Part shown: in pieces, positions 56,935 through 64,000 of the stretch
Position numbering within the stretch: the stretch's first letter is position 1
Layout of the letters: each line of letters opens with the position of its first letter
Assembly: GCA_023078555.1 (NCBI GenBank)
Contig: CM041200.1
Location: 2,116,001-2,180,000, forward strand
From: Ulva prolifera
Lineage: Eukaryota; Chlorophyta; Ulvophyceae; Ulvales; Ulvaceae
DNA: 64,000 nucleotides
Direction of reading: 5' to 3'
The notes under the pieces: model-generated
What the model was told of the DNA's origin: nothing
Databases searched by the model: none
What the model saw: the letters and a program-made list of their open reading frames with translations, nothing else
Position numbers and translations under genes: made by a program

Positions 56935-59705
56935 TGAGTCTGTCGGTGACATGCGACAGCCTAGATGGTATTCAACGGCTTGCTACAACCCTTTTGCTTT
57001 GTCAGGACGACAAAACTTTCCCCCCTTGAATGACGTATTTCCCTCGGTGGACAGCGATGGAAAAGTTGACGAAGAATCTGTGTCTGATGATGGCCTACCA
57101 GAGAGGACATACTTTGACCTCTCAACTTCCGACAAAGGTTCCAAGATATTTTCAGCACACGAACGGGCGCTGCTGGAACAGCTTGAGGATGATCTCGTCT
57201 TAGCGAATGCCGCATGGTGGAGGGAGCGGCTCGGTGGGAGAGGGAGTCGCGCTGATCTCCAACTAAAGTGCGAGCATGGTACGACTTGAACATCGCAAGA
57301 ACTTACGGAAGCGCCACCATCGCAGCCAATGAGAGAGGCACTGCACAGGTGCTGAAGGGCATGGCAAATATCTCATCTTGCCGTGTGACATGTTTGGACT
57401 TCCAAGACCTCAGAAAACAAGTGCTCCCCGGATGGTCCACTTGCTCCCGCTAGTGCAGATAGGCCAGGCGCTCAAAGGCCGTCCACAATTTGGCGTAGAT
57501 GTAGCGTCGCACTCAAATTCAACGGCTTCTCAGACGCAAGACAATGCTGTATTGCTTCCGCAGGAAAATGTGCCAGTTGTCCTCATGAGCACAGGTGAAA
57601 CACAAAAACACCTCGTCCCTGGCTTGGCTCAGGGAGAAGGCTTTGCAACAAGAATGGTGCCACAATACGCCCATAGGTCACCTGATGGGTGCAACACCTC
57701 CCAGGTCAGGCCTGTGATGACACCAAATAGGCAAGCTGCTGTATGCGGGCCGGATCAAATGCTGCTGCCATCGATAGCTTACACATCAGAAAAGACCACA
57801 GCTGCTGGAATTGCTGTGGGGCTCCCACGGTCGTCGCCACCAGGTAAGAGGACGTCAATGCAATGGTCAGTCATTGCATCACAAGTATACATTCATTTTC
57901 AGACGTGCACCAGCGATGCCTGTTGCCAGTCTCCAGTCATATGTTTGACTCAGAATATTATTTGACTGTGCATGATCATAAGTATGTTCTTGTCCAGCCC
58001 ACAGCAAGGTCACATTGTAGTCTGGACATGGCGACACTGCAGTTCAGCATAGCTTCTGTTTGCAGCTCTGCCGCAATCTGACCTGATGCGTGTAATACAA
58101 GGTACTTCAGACGTTGCAAGTGCTTGGCCAGGGCGTCCGTTGGACAGTGGTCCGCAGTCAGAAGGTGGGTGGGGAAAAATACAGCAGCCACGTTTAATTC
58201 TGCCGCCAGGCGCATCGTTGTGCGTCACTGCCGTTGATGGTGGCCTCTGTGCGACATATCAAACTGCGCCATTGGAAAAGGAACCTTCATTGCTGAATGT
58301 GTGCTTCCATCGCAGTGGCACATTGCATGATCGTGCTCTGTGCCCGCCAGCAGGCCGAAATAAATTGGCCGGAGGCTTGCATGCAGTCGGTGCAAAGCAT
58401 GGTGTCAACGAGAGCTGAAGGCCCACAAGCATCACGAGATCCCGTTCCTTTGTGTGTGCAACGTGTCACAGGGGATGCTGAAGCTGATCATCCTGCCACA
58501 GCGTGTGCACCACTGACAAGCAGCATGCAGCATGCTGCAGGACGCCACCGCAGTGCCATACATGCAACACCATGTTTGGTGACTTGGAATGATGCATGCA
58601 GCCAACCTGCCACATGTACAGCTGATTTGGCAATCCAGACCGCCCTCAGCAGCGAAGAAGATTTCGCTTCAGCTGGAGGGCCTGCAACTGCCCAGCATGA
58701 TATTAGCACGCAAACACCATCCAGGCCTGCGAAGCGTAAACTGCATCTATCCTCTGTCAAACATAGCTCCATCATGGAACACAGACCAGCTGTAGCCAAC
58801 GATCCATCACATACAGTGTTGGGCTACGGGCAAGAGAAATACTGTTCAAACATGCAATCTGGAATGTCAAACCGCATAACCCCTTTACAGACTCGGCCCA
58901 CTCTGTGGAACCATCTGTCTCCTGCCTCCAGCCTGATACGGCAGCGTGACATCTTGGAACCTAGATCCTTGCAGAACAAGTGGGAGCTACAAACAACTGG
59001 CTCTGGTCTTGTGAAGCGGCAGAGGCCCACGCCTTCCAGCATGTTGTCGGCATCGCCCAGACGTGGTACAGCGCGGGCTCCATTATCGCGCGGCACCCCA
59101 TGTATATGTGAGCTTCATCTGTTGATTTATGTGTGTACGTCATGCATAGAGGCTGCGTCAACGGTGGTAATGTATGTAGGCCCCTACAGCAGTGGCATCG
59201 CAACAGTACCTGCGGTGATCAACTCCAGTCGCCTGTCTGCTGCACAGTTGGCCCATGCACCACCGTCCATGGTGCGGCAAGTCCTGTCGACATCATTTAC
59301 AGGTACCTGGCCAACACCCAGGTAAGCTACTCCGTAGGAGCACCAATAAGCATCCTCTTCAGTCTGCCTTACCTAACTGCCACCTTCTGCATCATCGGCA
59401 ACCCATATGCAACATGCTTGGCAGTTAACAGGGATCTAGGACAAGAATGGACAAATGTGCCATCTACTAGAGCCATTTTTCAAAGCCAGTTTCCAGATGA
59501 AAGAGGTCATGGTGTGTTGAACGGTGGTGAAGGTCCTGGGAGAGGAATCTCGCTGCGCGATGGGCTCAGAGACTTTGTGGATGACCCTGCTCCGGAGAAC
59601 AATGTGGAACATCTGAACACAGCAGCAGACCATTCATATCATGCCCCTGTACAACACGTGCCTCAGCACCAGTCAATCATGTTGACAAGGTACATGCAGG
59701 AATGA
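56935..59705 (+). CDS. Unrecognised multi-exon gene, low-complexity protein
   Basis: The first part is well ordered and acidic: a frame spanning 56995-57280 reads PPLNDVFPSVDSDGKVDEES and HERALLEQLEDDLVLANAAW. Two long, Ser/Thr/Pro/Gln-rich stretches follow (57440-57850 and 58340-59110), with basic RPAKRKLHL and LVKRQRPTPSS near 58725 and 59015 that may be nuclear localisation signals. A last exon would end at the TGA near 59703 after QFPDERGHGVLNGGEGPGRG. Exon joints are not resolved, and the start at 56935 is tentative. It could be a nuclear regulatory protein, but no domain is recognised. Confidence 0.45.
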
Positions 59706-61688
59706 ACGCAGTCCTTGCCGGCATTCAGTATCTCTGTATCAGGAATGGTTCAACATTGTGAACTGGATAGTAGACCTTTGATTCGAACGGCCTCACGTTG
59801 CCATACCTCACAGAGAAGTGTAATGAACTCGAATGTCAGGATCTGGCACATAGCACATCGAGCAATATATTGCCAGCTTGCCTGCCTGGATGCCATACTT
59901 TCCTCACGTTGAAGCAAAACTAATGGAGATCTAGACTGAAGCGTGATTTGAGACAGGTACTATTCCAACAACTTTTTGCTGTTTGGCTGACTTTGTGATG
60001 CTGCTGACAAAGGTTGTGCGGGGCTTCGGAGACCGGCCAGCTGCCACGGCCTCCATGCAACGCTAGCACGCAGCCCTAGTCGGCATCGATAGCGTGCAGT
60101 GACTGCTGAATCTATGTGCTCAATGTAGGTGTAGATCCCGTTGTGTCCGATACATTGTCTAGAGCAACTGGCGCGACAGCTGTGTACAGAATCACTAAGC
60201 AGCACATTTATCGTTGCGGGGCCTCCCATCAGCATCGTCTTGCATCAGGGTGGTCGCTGTGACCCCATGAGGGGGCCAGGGAAGGGGGGGTTTCAGAACC
60301 ACCAGCTGTAGCGAGTGATGTGCTGCCACCAGCTCTAGCCAGGTACCCATGGAGTTTGACCAAGGTGCCACTGCTGTATATTGATTTAACTTTGCGAACT
60401 TGAATTCTTATCGAAATAAAGTGCATGGGTACCATGGTCGCACCTCATGCATGCATGACTACATGCCATGCCCGCATATGCAATCAGGACTCACATCACC
60501 CGAAATGATTAAGGCATCCACGCTACCCGCGTCTATATAACATAAGCTGGTGACACAGAAAGCAGCAGCCACAGATGGCAAAACAGCATTTGCAGGACTG
60601 CAGAAAGAATTCCAGGCCCACACCAGAGCGAGATGAAAACGACACCGGACGCCACGCCCTACCCACCAGGACATGGGCCTCGTTCAGGCGCATGGCACAC
60701 CCTCAACTCACTCACCATCACTTGAGGCACACCCATCCGCGACAGCATCGTGCAGGCTTCCCCGTAGCGGCAAACACACACCACACACTCCCTTTTAACA
60801 GACCAAAAACCGGGCAACATGCAGATTGACCTCTCAATGCTTTCCTTGCGCGTCCAGATTTCCAGCCAGGGGTGGACAGCTGACGTATGTAGCTCACCCT
60901 CACCTATCTTTTGATGAGAGTTCGCCACAGCAAGTATGTCCGCGCCAGGTTGCTCACATACATGCCCCTGCTGACAATGCTATAAGTTGACTTACCTCTA
61001 TGCCTCTTACATACTATTCTCAAAGGAAGGCGTATGCTGCTGGACGCTACAGTTGTTCATGCATCCCCCCCCCCCCCCCCCCCCCCCCCTTGCTGTCAGT
61101 GCAAGTGGAAGTGCACTTCGGCCAAGTGCCATACAAAGACGATTGCAAAGGTCTAATTGGCTGGCATAAGCACCACTGGTCTTGGCTGTTGTAAGTAGGG
61201 TCGGGACAAATTCCAATCCCTCGACTGCACAGGGACGACAGTCGTTCATCCTTCAGCAACAACCAGTGCATCTTTGGGGCTGGCCCTAGCCAACATCACA
61301 TCATTGAACTGGGGGAGTATTTCATGTGGGACCAATGCATTGACTGATGCCTTGCCCCGTATGTCACCGTTTCTAGCATACCATGGATGGTGTGAGCACG
61401 TGACGTCTTTGTTGCAAGGATAAATGCGACGAGGCGGGCAGCACCGCGAATCCAGCGAGCAGCTCCAGTGCATGACAACCAACATGTGACCTGCGCGCGT
61501 GACCTCAGTGTACACACGAATGTGGCATGCACAAGTGCTTCGAGTGGGACCCCGACGTCACTTCATGCTTTGTGTTCACGCGAAAGGCAGGTGCGCGGAT
61601 TGGCAATTGACATGAGCTGCATCGCCTGGGGCATTGAAATTAATTTTTGTTGCCAATGGTGAACTTCTGTTGATGTGGGCTGGCCACG
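59706..61688. other. Intergenic stretch with a C25 tract
   Basis: No supported gene. C25 at 61065-61089. The right end should contain the lycopene cyclase promoter. Confidence 0.5.
61065..61089 (+). repeat. Homopolymer C25
   Basis: Twenty-five C, about 600 bp upstream of the lycopene cyclase start codon, the same length as the tract at 26467. Confidence 0.9.
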
Positions 61689-64000
61689 ATGAGGGTAACC
61701 CAAATTCGCGGCCCGCACGCATCACGATGTGTAGCGGTACGTGTAGCAACTCTGACGCCTAAGCGATCGAGTGGATTCAAGTACACCCCCCCCCCGTTTG
61801 AGCCCGAGGTTCCTCCTGCGCTAGGTGTTGAGTTGCCGCGGTACAATAGCAAAGACTCTCCGCCAGTGGATGTGGCGATAGCTGGTGCTGGCCCTGCCGG
61901 CATTGCCACGGCCGCAAGGATAGCGAAAGCAGGTCTCAGCGTTGTAGTGGTGGATCCGGCACCCCTGCAGCACTGGCCCAACAACTACGGTGTATGGTGC
62001 GATGAGTTTGAGGTGATGGGCCTGGGTGACTGCTTCGAGCACGAATGGAAGATCGCAAATGTGTGGCTCGGCGATGATGATGAAAGGTACGCGAACCTGA
62101 TGGGCCGGTTTCAATCTTCGAGTGGATGCGCGTGTGTTTCAGCACCTTGTGAAATCAAACAGCAGAACAAACTCGGCAATTCGTTTATTTCAAATTGTAG
62201 ATTCATGAATCATGTGTCTCTGTAGCCTTTTGTTCTGTGTATGGTGACACATGTGCATCGAGCGCTTGAAATTTGGTGTGGCATGTTTGAACGTTATTTT
62301 CAGGACGCTGAATCGCCCATACGCACGAGTGGACCGATTGAAGCTGAAGGATAGGCTTATAACCGACTGCTTGGATGCGGGGGTGCAGTTTCATCTTGGC
62401 AGGGCGAAGGGCTGCTCTCACGACGATGATGGATCCAAGCTTGCTTGCCTTGACGATCTAGTGATCTCGGCTTCGTTTGTGATTGATGCGACGGGACACG
62501 CACGCAAACTGACCAAAATGGACGGGGAACACAATCCTGGATATCAAGCTGCGTACGGCATCATGGCCGGTGTGCATCACGAGCCTCGCGTGCTGAGCAG
62601 TGCCGCGGTTCAACGGCACTCCTGTTGCTCGCTTCCACGTGCAGTGTCCACGAATTCTCATAGACACTATAGTTAGCCGGGAATTCAGCAAGAGAATGCC
62701 TTCCACTTTATTGCGATCCATTTGCGTTGGCATCCAACAGTACGGTCCTCGGCATCGCTTACACCCTTCTGTGTTCCTTCAGCGTCGCTTCAACCCGTCC
62801 AACAGCCCAGACAGGTTCACAAATAGATTTTGTCTTGATCCGTAGTTGTGCTCACCCATCGCTGTCTTTGCCTCTACAGTCAAGCCGGGCTATGTGCTCA
62901 CTAAACTGGTCGTGCCTATTTGGTCACACGGGTGGCAGAGAAGTCATAAGAATCACGCTTGTAGCCTGAATGTCTAAGAAGGGCGTCGTGCAACTGCAGA
63001 GGTAGACAGCCATCCATTCAACAATGATGCAATGTTGTTCATGGACTGGAGGGACTCTCATCTGGCACGGTACCCACAGCTTCGAGAGAGCAACGACAAG
63101 CTTCCCACATTCCTTTATGCTATGCCCTTTTCGGACAGGCGCATTTTTTTTGAAGAGACGTCGCTGGTTGCACGGCCAGGAGTGCCATTCGAGGAGCTTA
63201 AAGACAGGCTATATGCAAGGCTGAAACACCTGGGTGTCAAAGTACGTTTCAGAGCCTTTTGATTCCACCACGCTGTGAGCCGTTCATTCATCATGAAAGC
63301 CTCGGCGTATAGGTCAATCTAATAGTTGAAGAGGAGTACTGCCTCATACCAATGGGAGGAGCATTGCCATTGCGCAACCAGCGTGTCCTTGGTGTGGGGG
63401 GCACAGCAGGCCTGGTGCATCCCAGTACTGGATACATGGTGGCCCGCACCATGGGCGCAGTGCCACAGCTGGCTGACCGTGTTGTGGACGAAGTAGAGGC
63501 GCTAAAGCAGCGAGGCAGGCGCTCAGGTGCGCTGCTCCTCGCTGTGTCTTCTTCGCCATCCCAGTGGACCCTGGGTCCAGCGTGCACACTTTGTCATCCT
63601 TTCCCCGTTTCAAGCGCGCGCGTGACATTTAGTGGCCCATTAAACTGCAGTCATTGCAGACCAGGAATTGTTGAGGCCATATGCACATCTTGTGAAGCCT
63701 CATCAGCGTATTGTGAGCAGGCCTCTGACCGGTGAGCAGGACTATGACCGACTTGTTTTGCATATGACTTGCAGGTGAAGACCTTGACATGCGGTCGCAG
63801 CACATCTGGCAAAGTATATGGCCTTCAGACAGGTTGCGCCAACGAGAGTTTATGACTTTCGGCATGGAAGTTCTGCTCAAGCTCGATCTGGCCCGGACAC
63901 GTGAATTTTTTAGCGCATTCTTCGCTCTTTCAGATTTCCACTGGCGTGGGTTTTTGTCATCGCAGCTTGACTTTGTGCAGCTGTTCGTCTTTGGCCTGTC
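61689..64000 (+). CDS. LCYB: Lycopene beta-cyclase, 5 exons visible, 3' end off the window
   Basis: Exons 61689-62086, 62304-62569, 63000-63241, 63313-63526, 63775 to beyond 64000; phases agree, about 448 residues visible of the usual 500 or so. It cyclises the ends of lycopene to beta-ionone rings on the way to beta-carotene in the plastid. A basic N-terminus is compatible with a transit peptide. The FAD dinucleotide fold is VDVAIAGAGPAGIATAARIA, followed by WPNNYGVWCDEFE, RPYARVDR, VIDATGHAR, FMDWRDSHL, PTFLYAMPFSDRRIFFEETS (catalytic FLEET motif, here FFEET), PMGGALP and GTAGLVHPSTGYMVARTMG. FMDWRD and ARPGVPFEEL favour beta- over epsilon-cyclase. A run of C in exon 1 (from about 61786) encodes prolines and is a possible indel hotspot. 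Confidence 0.96.

Noticed and set aside
61774..61800. C run in lycopene cyclase as a frameshift
   Set aside because: The frame is open through it, reading KYTPPPFEP, and the domain continues correctly on both sides.

Overview
The window is nuclear DNA of a photosynthetic eukaryote, most likely a chlorophyte green alga. Genes are split by short GT-AG introns of roughly 60-500 nt. A plastid-type lycopene beta-cyclase and a plastid-like CobW GTPase point to a plastid-bearing host. TGTAA, the usual chlorophyte poly(A) signal, recurs at gene and transposon ends. I cannot name the genus.

Layout. 1-10811 is a three-layer transposon nest: an older minus-strand Ty1/copia element was split by a hAT-like non-autonomous DNA element, which was later split by a complete plus-strand copia element of the same family (3532-10101). 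Exact target-site duplications support both of the later insertions. 12106-14946 is an 8-exon GT61 glycosyltransferase gene. 14947-18112 holds an inverted repeat and no firm gene. 18113 to about 22951 is a multi-exon gene resembling the kinetochore scaffold KNL1/Spc105. 27053-29126 is a 6-exon CobW/ZNG1-type metallochaperone GTPase. 29735-33700 holds LTR debris and strand-asymmetric retroelement tails. 33909-36541 is a second nest, one hAT-like element inside another of the same family. 37273-37746 encodes a small secreted acidic repeat protein. 38440-40616 is an unrecognised spliced gene. 42586-45468 is an 11-exon RecQ helicase. 46258-46386 is an AT-rich fragment with a LAGLIDADG motif, probably of organellar origin. 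49971-52116 is a 5-exon gene for AsnA-type, ammonia-dependent asparagine synthetase, a class mostly known from prokaryotes and kinetoplastids. 54645-56463 is a 7-exon ERdj3/DNAJB11-type ER co-chaperone. 56935-59705 is an unrecognised low-complexity gene. 61689 to the window end is lycopene beta-cyclase, cut by the edge.

The genes are monocistronic and functionally unrelated (cell wall or glycoprotein glycosylation, mitosis, metal homeostasis, DNA repair, amino-acid synthesis, ER folding, carotenoids). They lie mostly on the plus strand, separated by repeat-rich intergenic DNA. For six genes (GT61, CobW, RecQ, AsnA, ERdj3, LCYB) I placed every exon boundary by eye, and reading phase is conserved at every junction I propose.
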